Origin: JAJRQY01 sp965224435
Lineage (GTDB): Bacteria > Actinomycetota > Acidimicrobiia > Acidimicrobiales > SZUA-35
Direction of reading: 5' to 3'
DNA: 64,000 nucleotides
Assembly (NCBI GenBank): GCA_965224435.1
Contig: OZ245048.1
Span: 496,001 to 560,000, forward strand
Part shown: positions 15,702 to 24,061 of the stretch, piece by piece
Layout: every line of letters starts with the position of its first letter
How positions within the stretch are numbered: the stretch's first letter is position 1
Made by a program: the position numbers and the translations under genes
Notes under the pieces: generated by a model
Told to the model about the DNA's origin: nothing
The model's input: only the letters and a program-made list of their open reading frames with translations
Databases searched by the model: none

Positions 15702-17873
15702 TCAGTCCCATAGTGAGTGCAGCAGGGTGTCGACCTCGTCGGCAAGACCAACCGGATTCAGATCAACAATCTCATCATCACTCGAGCCACCTTCACCGCT
15801 TACCTCGTGGAAGTGGTGGCGAACCGGTTCGATGAAACGACTGATCTGGCCATAGAGATGGCGGTCGTCGGTGCCGAACCGGTTGACGTGGTAGCGAAGG
15901 GGAACGTTGACTGTCAACTCGTCCTTGGCTCGGGTCAGGGCAACATAGAGAAGGCGCAGTTCCTCGGCCAGCCCGTCCTTGTCCCCAACGGCCATGTCAG
16001 AAGGCATGTTGCCATCGGATGCATGGAGCAAGTGAACAGCCTTCCATTCGCCGCCCTTGGCGGAGTGAATGGTGCTGAGGGTGAGCCAGTCATCATCCAG
16101 GTGTGGCGGGCCTGCTTGCTCACTGGTTTTGGACGGTGGGTCCAGGGTGAGTTCGGTAAGGAATCGGCTTCGGTTGTTGTAGGCCGAAGCGGTGGCCGCC
16201 AGCTGATCGATGTCGGCTAGGCGGGCAGCAGCGTTGTCATAACGGTTGGCGAAAACCATCTGGCAGAAGGGCTTGAGTCGGTCGATCTGCTCGGCAACAG
16301 TCAGGCTGTCGGAGTCAGGGCTTTCGGATGAATTGGTGGAGCATTCACCAAGGGCCTGTCGCAGCTCGTCCGCTTGAGGCCTTGCTGCAGACGGCACCTT
16401 GCCTACGCCCTCGATGAACTTACTAACCGAATCTGGGGCTTGCTCCTCGATGCCGAGTTCAGTCACCAGTCGTCGAACAGTCGCTGGGCCGACCCCATCC
16501 ATCATTGGCAAGACCCGATGCCAAGCCAGAGTGTCGGCCGGGTTGTCCAGCAACCGGAGCAAGGCCAACAGGTCTTTCACGTGGGCCGACTCCAGATACT
16601 TCAACCCCCCGTACTTGACGAAGGGGATGTCACGCCGAGCCAGTTCGAGTTCCAGCCCATCGCTGTGATGGCCAGCGCGAAATAGGACGGCCTGCTCTCG
16701 CAAATCAATGCCGCGTTCGCGGGCGGCCAGGACGGAATCGGCAACGCTGCGACTTTGCGCACCTTCGTCGTGATGGATGGCCAAGACAGGAGTGAGACCC
16801 GTGGTCTTGGTTGACCAAAGTTCCTTGCGAAACTCGGCTGGCATGGCTGAATCGTCCGGATTGCTCGAGGCTGGGTTTGCTTTGCTCACGTCCGATAGTT
16901 CGGTGGCCTGTCCCGGCTTGGCTCGATTGATCGCGGCGGTGAGTGGCTGGTTGAGCACCTCGTTGGCCACCTGGAGAATGGGCATCGTCGAGCGATAGTT
17001 CTGCTCCAAGGTGACAATGGTGGCACCAGCGAAGTGGTCGGCAAAGGCCCACATGTTGGCCACAGTGGCCGAGCGGAATCCGTAGATGGCTTGGGCGTCA
17101 TCGCCAACTGCGCACAAATCGGTTGGACGAGGTTGATCGGCTCCCCGGCACATGCCCCGGATGATGTCGGACTGGATTGGATTGGTGTCCTGGTACTCAT
17201 CAATCAGGATGTGATCGAAGAGGTCTCGCAGTGAATCACCAGCTGGGCTGACGGTAAGAGCCCGCCAGAACAACAGCAGATCGTCATAGTCCAACACCTG
17301 ATGCTTGCGCTTCTGGGCGGTGTAGGTGGTGAAGATGGTTTTGAGATCGTCCTGATGGTCGGCCACCCAGGGATAGTCCTTATCCAGGACATCAGCCAGC
17401 TTGGCCTGACTGTTAACCATGCGGGAATAGATGCCAGCGATGGTCTCCTTGCGAGGGAAGCGTTTGGACCGTTCGCCGAAGCCTTCTTCGGTCCGAGCCA
17501 TGCCCATCAGGTCAGTGCTGTCGGCTTGGTCTAGGACGGTGAATCCAGCGGTGAGTCCGGCGGATTGACCGAAGTTGCGGAGCAGCCGGTTGGCGGTGGA
17601 GTGGAAGGTGCCGCCCCAAACCTTTGAGGCTGAGCGGTTGGTGCTGGCAGCAGTGACTCGGCCAATCATCTCTGAAGCTGATCGACGGGTGAACGTGAGT
17701 AGCAGAATTCGATTCGGGTCGGCCCCATCGTCGATGAGTCGGATGACGCGGGCAGCCAGAGTCTTCGTTTTGCCCGTTCCAGCCCCGGCAACAATGAGCA
17801 AGGGAGAGCCAGTGTGGACAGCGGCCAGGTGTTGTTCCGGATTGAGTTCTTCAAGAGTGGGGGAAGCGAACAT
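15702..17873 (-). CDS. UvrD/Rep-type superfamily 1 DNA helicase
   Basis: 723 residues, 3'-5' DNA helicase. Helicase motifs in order: Walker A AGAGTGKT (about 31-38), TFTRRSA, LIDEYQDTNP, VGDDAQAIYGFRSA, LEQNYRST, STIHSAKGGEWKAVHLL and LRLLYVALTRAKDEL. These define the UvrD/PcrA/Rep group, which works in repair and in clearing replication obstacles. It is not the long AddA/RecB type and has no nuclease motif. The ATG at 17871-17873 has a TAGAGT hexamer 9 nt upstream. Confidence 0.95.
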   Translation of the reverse strand: MFASPTLEELNPEQHLAAVHTGSPLLIVAGAGTGKTKTLAARVIRLIDDGADPNRILLLTFTRRSASEMIGRVTAASTNRSASKVWGGTFHSTANRLLRNFGQSAGLTAGFTVLDQADSTDLMGMARTEEGFGERSKRFPRKETIAGIYSRMVNSQAKLADVLDKDYPWVADHQDDLKTIFTTYTAQKRKHQVLDYDDLLLFWRALTVSPAGDSLRDLFDHILIDEYQDTNPIQSDIIRGMCRGADQPRPTDLCAVGDDAQAIYGFRSATVANMWAFADHFAGATIVTLEQNYRSTMPILQVANEVLNQPLTAAINRAKPGQATELSDVSKANPASSNPDDSAMPAEFRKELWSTKTTGLTPVLAIHHDEGAQSRSVADSVLAARERGIDLREQAVLFRAGHHSDGLELELARRDIPFVKYGGLKYLESAHVKDLLALLRLLDNPADTLAWHRVLPMMDGVGPATVRRLVTELGIEEQAPDSVSKFIEGVGKVPSAARPQADELRQALGECSTNSSESPDSDSLTVAEQIDRLKPFCQMVFANRYDNAAARLADIDQLAATASAYNNRSRFLTELTLDPPSKTSEQAGPPHLDDDWLTLSTIHSAKGGEWKAVHLLHASDGNMPSDMAVGDKDGLAEELRLLYVALTRAKDELTVNVPLRYHVNRFGTDDRHLYGQISRFIEPVRHHFHEVSGEGGSSDDEIVDLNPVGLADEVDTLLHSLWD

Positions 17874-17986
17874 TCGTTCGTCACTCTAGTCGTTGCTTTG
17901 GCGCTGGTGCGACGTTGGCTCTGGGTACTCGGTATTGCCGCCCCGGCCATTGACCCGTGTCGTCGGTGACTGGACTGTCCGCCACC

Positions 17987-17992
17987 TAGACT
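17987..17992 (+). promoter_or_regulatory. Leaderless-type -10 element (TAGACT)
   Basis: TAGACT, then 6 nt, then the GTG at 17999 of the F420-type reductase gene. The intervening GGAG abuts the GTG and is too close to act as a ribosome site. Confidence 0.5.
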
Positions 17993-17998
17993 TCGGAG

Positions 17999-18370
17999 GT
18001 GTCGTGCGACCCGAAAACCGAGCTGTCGGCATCGGCAGTTTTTGCGAAGCTGAACAACATCGTTGCTCCGATGGTGAAAGCCGGGTTGGGCTCGCCCCTG
18101 CCGGTTGGGGGAGGAATGGTGATTTTGGTGACGACGGGTCGCGTTTCGGGCGAACCACGTGAGGTTCCAGTCAGCGCTATTCGGCTCGGGGACAGGATCA
18201 TTGTCGCCACCGTGCGTTCTAACTCTCAGTGGTTCAAGAATCTTCAGGCGGACCCACGCGCCGTAATTTGGATTGGTGGGCGCGAGCAACAGGCTGTGGC
18301 CAAACTGGAGAAACATCATGATCTCAATCTCGCAACCTTGACGCTCAACAAGGAATCATTCGACGACTGA
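17999..18370 (+). CDS. Deazaflavin (F420)-dependent nitroreductase-family protein
   Basis: 123 residues of the split-barrel fold used by Ddn-type F420-dependent reductases. Diagnostic stretches are MVILVTTGRVSGEPREVPV, a variant of the TTGRKSG-type F420-binding segment, and VRSNSQWFKNLQADPRAVIW. Members reduce quinones or nitro compounds with F420H2; the substrate here is not predictable. The start is the GTG at 17999, supported by an ideally spaced -10 hexamer. It fits with the FrhB homologue in this window in suggesting the cell makes F420. Confidence 0.85.
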   Translation: MSCDPKTELSASAVFAKLNNIVAPMVKAGLGSPLPVGGGMVILVTTGRVSGEPREVPVSAIRLGDRIIVATVRSNSQWFKNLQADPRAVIWIGGREQQAVAKLEKHHDLNLATLTLNKESFDD

Positions 18371-18385
18371 GCGGCCATCCCCGTC

Positions 18386-18391
18386 TAGTCT
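18386..18391 (+). promoter_or_regulatory. Leaderless-type -10 element (TAGTCT)
   Basis: TAGTCT, 7 nt before the ATG at 18399 of the glyoxalase-fold gene. No ribosome site is visible. Confidence 0.5.
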
Positions 18392-18398
18392 TGAGCGA

Positions 18399-18767
18399 AT
18401 GATCTCCGGTATTGACCACGTTGTTTTGTGTGTAACCGATGTTGAACGTTCGGTTCAGTGGTACGCCGATCACCTTGGCATGCAAGTTGAGCGCTTGGAG
18501 CAGTGGCGGGCTAAGGAAGTGCTCTTCGTCTCGCTACGTATCAACGACGACACCCTGCTGGACCTGATCGAGACTGAGCCAACCGGGGTCAACGTTGACC
18601 ACGTTGCCTTCGTGACGGATCGGCAGAACTTCGATTCCTTCGTCGCTTCCCACGGTCACGAAATGGAGATGGGACCGGCCGAGATTTTTGGTGCCAAAGG
18701 CAATGGTGATGGTGTCTATGTGCGTGACCCTGACGGTCACCGAGTTGAGGTACGGACCTACGAATAG
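18399..18767 (+). CDS. VOC-superfamily (glyoxalase/dioxygenase fold) protein
   Basis: 122 residues, a single-unit VOC protein with two beta-alpha-beta-beta-beta modules. MISGIDHVVLCVTDVERSVQWYADHLGM holds the first metal His and the typical helix; NVDHVAFVTD holds the second His; VYVRDPDGHRVEVRTYE carries the terminal Glu ligand. It could be a lyase, dioxygenase or thiol transferase; the fold alone does not decide. It follows the F420-type reductase gene by 28 nt but has its own -10-like hexamer. Confidence 0.88.
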   Translation: MISGIDHVVLCVTDVERSVQWYADHLGMQVERLEQWRAKEVLFVSLRINDDTLLDLIETEPTGVNVDHVAFVTDRQNFDSFVASHGHEMEMGPAEIFGAKGNGDGVYVRDPDGHRVEVRTYE

Positions 18768-18789
18768 GGTGACATCGAAGAAGAGGGTT

Positions 18790-19998
18790 CTAGGAGCCAA
18801 AGGCAATGAGTCGTGAGATCTCGCCGGCAATGGAGATGACGTAGACCTCACCGTTGTGGTCAACGCCAAACCCGACAGGCGTTGCCACGCTCGGGTCATA
18901 GACAGTGAAGCGTGGTGAATCCCCCGGCCGATACCCAAAGACTTCGCCGCTGCAGAAATCGGCCAAGAGGTACTCGCCAACAAGGTCAGGGATCGCCGTA
19001 CCTCGGTAGACCTCTCCGCCGGAAATGGAACAGCGACCCTCGGCCTGGTCGTACTCCAGAACTGGATTGACGACGGGAATGGATGCCTCACCGGTGGTCC
19101 CCTCCAGATGGGGCCATCCATAGTTGACTCCTCGTCCAAAGTCCGTTGATGACGTTGCCATGTTGATTTCATCAGCAGTCAGCAAGCCAACATCGGCGAT
19201 CCAGAGGTTGCCTGTTGCGGGGTCGAAGGAGATTCGCCAGGGATTCCTCAGTCCCCATGACCAAACCTCGTCTCTTCCCGGTTTGCCGACCATGGGATTG
19301 TCGGCCGGAGTGATGAAGCCAGACTCGCCGCCAACGTCCAGCCGGAGGATGGACCCAAGAAGGTTCGTCGGGTCTTGCGCCGTAGTCAACGCATCAACGT
19401 CCGCTCCACCATCTCCAAGAGCCCAATACAAGTAGCCGTCAGGACCAAAGCGGATGGACCCACCATTGTGATCGGGAAAGGGTTGTTGGACCACGAGCAG
19501 GTCTTCAGTGCCCACAACCCGGTCACCGTCAAGTCGGTATCTTCGAAGAACTGATGCACCGTCGGATGATCGAGAGAAGTGGACATACAAGGTGTCACCT
19601 TCTTCATCAAAGGTGAGTGACATGAAGGCCTGGTCGCGCTCTGATCCGACCTCGATAGAGAAGTCAACGAGCGTGGCGACTGACTCGGTCGTGCCGGGTT
19701 CGAACACCGCCACACGGCCCGCTCGTTCGGCCACATAAATGCGGTCGTCGTTGGCTCGCGAAACCAGATCGGTTGGGAGGTCTGCCACGTAGGCGAGCTC
19801 GAGCTGGATGTTCGGTGGTGGCAGCAGCGTGGCTTGAACCGTTGTTGTTGGTGTTGGCTCTAGTTCAGCGTTGGGCAAAGATTGCGAAACGGGGGTCGCA
19901 TCGGGGGCGGCGACATCTGAACCACTCGTCGTGCAGCTAGTCAAACCGGCGATAGCCAATAGGGCACAACCGAAGTGAAATCGTCCGTGCGAATCCAC
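18790..19998 (-). CDS. PQQ-type soluble aldose/glucose dehydrogenase-like lipoprotein
   Basis: 402 residues with a lipobox (LLAIAGLTSCTTS) and a six-bladed beta-propeller of the GSDH/YliI/HHIP type. Motifs include DHNGGSIRFGPDGYLYWALGD, the loop after GRDEVWSWGLRNPWRISFD, and YGWPHLEG. These are the calcium/PQQ-binding regions of aldose sugar dehydrogenases. The protein would be anchored outside the membrane. Its GTG start (19996-19998) directly abuts the TAG of the kinase gene, so the two are cotranscribed and perhaps coupled. Some family members lack PQQ, so oxidase activity is inferred. Confidence 0.88.
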   Translation of the reverse strand: MDSHGRFHFGCALLAIAGLTSCTTSGSDVAAPDATPVSQSLPNAELEPTPTTTVQATLLPPPNIQLELAYVADLPTDLVSRANDDRIYVAERAGRVAVFEPGTTESVATLVDFSIEVGSERDQAFMSLTFDEEGDTLYVHFSRSSDGASVLRRYRLDGDRVVGTEDLLVVQQPFPDHNGGSIRFGPDGYLYWALGDGGADVDALTTAQDPTNLLGSILRLDVGGESGFITPADNPMVGKPGRDEVWSWGLRNPWRISFDPATGNLWIADVGLLTADEINMATSSTDFGRGVNYGWPHLEGTTGEASIPVVNPVLEYDQAEGRCSISGGEVYRGTAIPDLVGEYLLADFCSGEVFGYRPGDSPRFTVYDPSVATPVGFGVDHNGEVYVISIAGEISRLIAFGS

Positions 19999-22209
19999 CT
20001 AGGGAACGATCGTGGGGCCGGCTTGGGGATCGGGGATCGGCACGGTCGTGGGCCCGGGCGCTGGTAGCGGAATTGGGTCCGGGTCTGGCAGCGGAATTGG
20101 GTCCGGGTCTGGTAGCGGAATTGGGTCCGGGTCTGGTAGCGGGATTGGGGCCGCGGTTGCTTTGGTGGTGAAGGAGACGGATTTGGTGGCGGTGCGTCCT
20201 TCTTTGTCTTTGATGGTGACGGTGACGGTGTAGGCCTTGCCGGGTGTGAGGGCTCCGGTCCAGATGCCGAGTTTGGCTTGGTGGTTTTGGTAGCAGGCGG
20301 TGTTGGCGTTGTAGCCGGTGCTTTGGTGGGAGCCTCCGGAGTAGCTGTATTTGGCGGCGGTGCAGACATTGCTGTTGAAGGAGACGGTGGCTGAGGTTGA
20401 GGTGATGGCCGAAACGGATAGTCCAGAGATCGAAGGAGCAGGCGATGATGGGGCCGCGGTTGCTTTGGTGGTGAAGGAGACGGATTTGGTGGCGGTGCGT
20501 CCTTCTTTGTCTTTGATGGTGACGGTGACGGTGTAGGCCTTGCCGGGTGTGAGGGCTCCGGTCCAGATGCCGAGTTTGGCTTGGTGGTTTTGGTAGCAGG
20601 CGGTGTTGGCGTTGTAGCCGGTGCTTTGGTGGGAGCCTCCGGAGTAGCTGTATTTGGCGGCGGTGCAGACATTGCTGTTGAAGGAGACGGTGGCTGAGGT
20701 TGAGGTGATGGCCGAAACGGATAGTCCAGAGACCGAAGGCCTCGCCGATGAAGCTTTGGCGGTAGTAGTCGTGGTGTCTTTCTTGCCACTGTCTGAACCC
20801 GGTGAGCTGATGGTTGGGCTAGTCTCGCTTTGCCCATCGTCGCTACTGTTCTTGGTTGTCGTTGCTGGGCTCTGGGATGAGTCATCATCGGAGCGGCCAG
20901 AGTTCCCTGACTTCCCGGCGATAACGGTGGCGCCCATGACGGTCAGGCCAGTCTGTTCCTCGGGCTCCCCGTCTGAGCTATCGTCATCCCTGTCGATTGG
21001 TTGGCCTGACTCATCAAGATCAGAGCCAAGGTTCGATCCCTTCTTGGAGTCCTCAGAACCCCCATCGGCGGCAATAATCGTGCCAGCTTGCTCGTCCCCT
21101 CCGCCGGAGACCAGTCGCATCGCACCAGCTCCAGCAGCACCCAGGACGAGGAATGCAGCCGCCACCAGAAGAGCCGGCTTCCGCTTGGACGCCCTCTTTT
21201 TCGCCGCCCCTCGAAAGGGAGTCTGCTCACCGGAGGTCGCTTCCGCCGCCAGGTTGAACGGCTTTGCCGCGTGTTTCCCGGTCTTGTCAACAGTGATGGT
21301 GATGGGGTTAGCTGAGCTGGTGTCTGTTGGCTTAGTTGTGCTCGTCGCACTGCGGACGATCGTCGCACCCGCGATGGCCTCATCGCCAGTCAAGGAAGCC
21401 TGGTGTGCTTCATTGAGCGCTTGTTCAAAGGCTGATGCGTCTGTATATCGATCAGCCGGATCCTTAGCCATCGAGCGCTCAATGACCGCGAAAATTTGCG
21501 CTGGAACCCCGGCCGGTGCGGGAACATGCTCGTTGACGACGCGTCCCATCAGCTGGAGGAGGTCAGTCTCAGTCGAATCGACATCCGTGAACGGTGGACG
21601 TCCAGTAAGAAGCGCCCACAGGCTGGCTCCAAGGCCATAGACATCTGAAGCGGGGGACGGTTTTGAGGTGGAGAACGCTTCGGGAGGACTGAATGCGGGG
21701 GTGAAGGTCAGGCTGGTCGAACGTGAAGCCGCTCCGTCATCGACGAGCCGCGAGATCCCAAAATCAGCGATCTTGGGTGTCTCATCGTCGGCGACGAGCA
21801 TGTTGGACGGTTTCAGGTCGCGGTGAACAATTCCCGACTCGTGGGCCCAAGACATGGCGCGAGCGGCATGCATGATCAAGCCAGAGGCGACGTCCCAAGC
21901 AAGTGGGCCCTCATCCATCACGTCCTTAAGCGACCCATTTTGGAAGAAAGGCATCACGATGTAGGGGGTGCCCGCCGCTGTTGTACCCGTCGAGTACACC
22001 GAGACGATTCCATCGTGGCTAGAAAGTCGACCCATGGCGCGACGCTCGCGTTCGAATCGTCGGATCACATCATCGTCGATGACAGTGTGCAGGACCTTGA
22101 TGGCTACGTACCGATCAAGCTCCACTTCGTGTGCGCGGTAAACTCGGGCTGATCCGCCTCGCCCAACTTCTTCCGCGTCCTCGAATCCCTCAATCCCCAG
22201 ATCCACCAC
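19999..22209 (-). CDS. Receptor-like serine/threonine protein kinase with duplicated FN3-like ectodomain
   Basis: 736 residues. The N-terminal PknB-type kinase is complete: glycine loop GRGGSARVYRAH (16-27), Lys38 in AIKVL, HRDLKPSN (129-136) and DFG (149-151). A juxtamembrane linker leads to one helix (ALLVAAAFLVLGAAGAGAM). The outside part has a long Ser/Asp-rich region, two fibronectin-III-like modules (about 490-585 and 592-687) with conserved Cys pairs, and a C-terminal Pro-Asp-Ile-Leu repeat. PASTA domains, usual in PknB, are absent. The GTG start follows a GAGGGAAAGG site. Ligands are unknown; the following sugar dehydrogenase lipoprotein shares the transcript. Confidence 0.93.
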   Translation of the reverse strand: MVDLGIEGFEDAEEVGRGGSARVYRAHEVELDRYVAIKVLHTVIDDDVIRRFERERRAMGRLSSHDGIVSVYSTGTTAAGTPYIVMPFFQNGSLKDVMDEGPLAWDVASGLIMHAARAMSWAHESGIVHRDLKPSNMLVADDETPKIADFGISRLVDDGAASRSTSLTFTPAFSPPEAFSTSKPSPASDVYGLGASLWALLTGRPPFTDVDSTETDLLQLMGRVVNEHVPAPAGVPAQIFAVIERSMAKDPADRYTDASAFEQALNEAHQASLTGDEAIAGATIVRSATSTTKPTDTSSANPITITVDKTGKHAAKPFNLAAEATSGEQTPFRGAAKKRASKRKPALLVAAAFLVLGAAGAGAMRLVSGGGDEQAGTIIAADGGSEDSKKGSNLGSDLDESGQPIDRDDDSSDGEPEEQTGLTVMGATVIAGKSGNSGRSDDDSSQSPATTTKNSSDDGQSETSPTISSPGSDSGKKDTTTTTAKASSARPSVSGLSVSAITSTSATVSFNSNVCTAAKYSYSGGSHQSTGYNANTACYQNHQAKLGIWTGALTPGKAYTVTVTIKDKEGRTATKSVSFTTKATAAPSSPAPSISGLSVSAITSTSATVSFNSNVCTAAKYSYSGGSHQSTGYNANTACYQNHQAKLGIWTGALTPGKAYTVTVTIKDKEGRTATKSVSFTTKATAAPIPLPDPDPIPLPDPDPIPLPDPDPIPLPAPGPTTVPIPDPQAGPTIVP
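20064..20153 (-). repeat. 24-bp tandem repeat encoding a Pro-rich tail
   Basis: Three nearly perfect and one partial copies of a 24-bp unit, seen on the plus strand as GGTAGCGGAATTGGGTCC plus GGGTCT. On the minus strand it codes for repeats of PDPDPIPL at the C-terminal end of the kinase. Such a tail may span the cell wall or reflect slippage. Confidence 0.85.
20147..20738 (-). repeat. 303-bp-period near-perfect duplication of an ectodomain module
   Basis: Copy A spans about 20147-20435 and copy B about 20450-20738. I see one difference over roughly 288 bp (20430 T versus 20733 C). Each copy encodes one FN3-like module of about 96 residues. Such identity at synonymous sites implies a recent duplication or ongoing gene conversion. 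Confidence 0.9.
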
Positions 22210-22313
22210 AGTGCGCCCTTTCCCTCGACTGGAACACTAGCTACTGGAAGTTCCATCGGCCAGTCGGTCTAGGTCAAACTGATCCGAAAGCTGATACCGG
22301 CTGTCTTCCGTCA

Positions 22314-22319
22314 TAGGGT
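22314..22319 (+). promoter_or_regulatory. Leaderless-type -10 element (TAGGGT) of the AcnX operon
   Basis: TAGGGT, 6 nt before the GTG at 22326. It provides the likely promoter of the three-gene aconitase-X operon. Confidence 0.5.
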
Positions 22320-22325
22320 ATTTGG

Positions 22326-23603
22326 GTGTCGCTTCAATTGACGACGAACGATCAGGCCATGCTGGCCGGAGATGAAGGCCCCGGCCACGCGCTAGCCATG
22401 CGGATTGTGACGAGGGTGGCTGCGGCTATGGGTGCGGACAGTTTGCTGGACATCTCGGGCGCCCACATTGACTCTTGCTTGGATCATGGCCAGGCTGGCA
22501 TCGACTTCGCTGCTCGCCTAGCTGAAGACGGCTGTCAGGTTCGAGTGCCGACAACTCTCAACGTCTCGTCGTTGGATCTCATCCATCCCGAGCTTTACCG
22601 CGGTGAGCAAGAAGCAGCCATCCGGGCCCGCCAGCTCATGCAGTACTACGAGAACATGGGTTGTCGTCCGACCTGGACCTGTGCTCCCTACCAGAGTGAA
22701 ACTCGCCCAGGGTTCAGTGATCACATTGCTTGGGCTGAGTCCAACGCCATTGTCTTTGCTAACTCGGTGCTTGGGGCCCGCACTCATCGCTACGGCGACT
22801 TCATTGACATTTGTGCTGCCATCACCGGCCGGGCCCCGGCGGCTGGGCTGCACCTGGATGAGAATCGACGCGCCACCCTGATTGTTGATGTCTCTGCGGT
22901 CTCGACGAGGGTGGCTGAGCGGGACGTGTTCTATCCTGTGCTCGGTCATCTCCTTGGCCAGGTTGCGGGTAGTCGTGTTCCCGTGATCGTCGGCTTGCCT
23001 GAGCATGTCAACGAGGACCGGTTGAAGGCCATTGCTTCGGCTGCGGCCTCGTCGGGAGCGGTTGGCATGTTTCATTGTGTCGGCAGCACTCCGGAAGCTC
23101 CAGATCTGAAGACCGCTTGTGGTGGTTCTGGGAGTTCGGTTGAATCGGTCGCGAGGCTGGTGATTGATATGGACATGTTGCACCGTGCTCGCGATGAGCT
23201 GAGCACATCCTCGAATACTGAGCTTGGCATAGTGAGTCTGGGCACTCCCCATTACTCGGTCAGCGAATTCGAACGACTGGTTCGGTTGATGGGCGGACGT
23301 CAGGTTCATCCATCGGTCAGCTTCTACGTTTCGACTGGACGAGAGATTTTGACCGAGATTGGATTGCGGGGCTGGGTGGCGGAACTGGAAGCTGCTGGCA
23401 TCCAGCTGGTCACCGACACTTGTACCTATATCACCCCAGTGATGGTCGAGTGCGATGGTGTTGCCATGACCGATTCGGCGAAGTGGGCCTACTACGCACC
23501 CGGCAACATCGGTGTCGATGTGGTCTTTGGAGCGACAGAAGATTGCGTCGAATCGGCTGTGCTTGGAAGAGTCGTCCGCGACGACGGAGTGTGGGCATCA
23601 TGA
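22326..23603 (+). CDS. Aconitase X (AcnX) large subunit
   Basis: 425 residues matching the DUF521/AcnX catalytic domain: an N-terminal MLAGDEGPGHALAMRI, the SGAHIDSCLDHG segment, YYENMGCRPTWTCAPYQ, AWAESNAIVFANSVLGART, and FHCVGSTPEAP with later TDTCTYITP. These Cys, Asn and Glu-rich motifs carry the iron-sulfur ligands in the family. Characterised bacterial members dehydrate cis-3-hydroxy-L-proline and archaeal ones phosphomevalonate; which applies here is not shown. The stop overlaps the start of the small-subunit gene (ATGA), so both are made together. GTG start chosen by the -10 spacing. Confidence 0.92.
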   Translation: MSLQLTTNDQAMLAGDEGPGHALAMRIVTRVAAAMGADSLLDISGAHIDSCLDHGQAGIDFAARLAEDGCQVRVPTTLNVSSLDLIHPELYRGEQEAAIRARQLMQYYENMGCRPTWTCAPYQSETRPGFSDHIAWAESNAIVFANSVLGARTHRYGDFIDICAAITGRAPAAGLHLDENRRATLIVDVSAVSTRVAERDVFYPVLGHLLGQVAGSRVPVIVGLPEHVNEDRLKAIASAAASSGAVGMFHCVGSTPEAPDLKTACGGSGSSVESVARLVIDMDMLHRARDELSTSSNTELGIVSLGTPHYSVSEFERLVRLMGGRQVHPSVSFYVSTGREILTEIGLRGWVAELEAAGIQLVTDTCTYITPVMVECDGVAMTDSAKWAYYAPGNIGVDVVFGATEDCVESAVLGRVVRDDGVWAS

Positions 23604-24061
23604 ATGTGGATGGCGTGGATGTGGACGGCGTGATTGCGGAACCTCTTGTGCTCGCACCCGGCGATGCCGCTGGTGAGATCCTTCGACTGGACGAACCGCT
23701 GAGTTTCTGGGGCGGTGTTGATTCGTTAACGGGCATGATCATTGATCAACGCCACCCACAAGCGGGGCTGAACATGGCAGGCAAGGTGCTAGTCATGCAG
23801 CGCGGGCGCGGCTCCAGCTCTGGCTCATCGGTGCTGGCCGAAGCCATTCGGGCGGAGACCGGACCGATAGCGATCATCATGTCGGCGCGTGATGAGATCG
23901 TGGCCCTTGGCGCCATTGTTGCCGATGAGATCTATGGCATCCAGATCCCGGTCGTTGCCGTAACCAGCGATGTCCATGACACCTTCGTCACCGGCAGCTG
24001 GCTCCGAGTCGACGCATCTGATAGAGATGGCGTGTCACTCCGATTGGAAACCCCGTCATGA
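23600..24061 (+). CDS. Aconitase X small subunit (DUF126 swivel domain)
   Basis: 153 residues. The swivelling domain of AcnX enzymes is recognised from EPLVLAPGDAAGEILRLDEPLSFWGGVD, GKVLVMQRGRGSSSGSSVLAEAI, where the serine loop faces the active site, and the IPVVAV strand near the end. The ATG (23600-23602) overlaps the stop of the large-subunit gene by ATGA, and its own TGA overlaps the next ATG in the same way. It is expected to form a complex with the large subunit. This is the separate-subunit arrangement rather than the fused form. Confidence 0.92.
   Translation: MNVDGVDVDGVIAEPLVLAPGDAAGEILRLDEPLSFWGGVDSLTGMIIDQRHPQAGLNMAGKVLVMQRGRGSSSGSSVLAEAIRAETGPIAIIMSARDEIVALGAIVADEIYGIQIPVVAVTSDVHDTFVTGSWLRVDASDRDGVSLRLETPS

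Noticed and set aside
15454..15711. 85-codon minus-strand frame between helicase and AlkA genes
   Set aside because: It overlaps both neighbours and runs through the strong hairpin at 15622-15651; its composition is not protein-like.
19690..19720. GGGTTCGAAC, like a tRNA T-arm
   Set aside because: It lies inside the dehydrogenase gene and no acceptor, D or anticodon arms can be drawn.
20064..20738. Regular repeats considered as a CRISPR array
   Set aside because: They are coding tandem repeats without unique spacers and no cas gene is nearby.
19941..20888. 315-codon minus-strand frame full of Pro/Thr/Ala repeats
   Set aside because: It is the repeat DNA of the kinase ectodomain read out of frame.
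20654..21640. 328-codon plus-strand frame opposite the kinase gene
   Set aside because: Antisense shadow of the kinase linker and helix region; no domain and no ribosome site.
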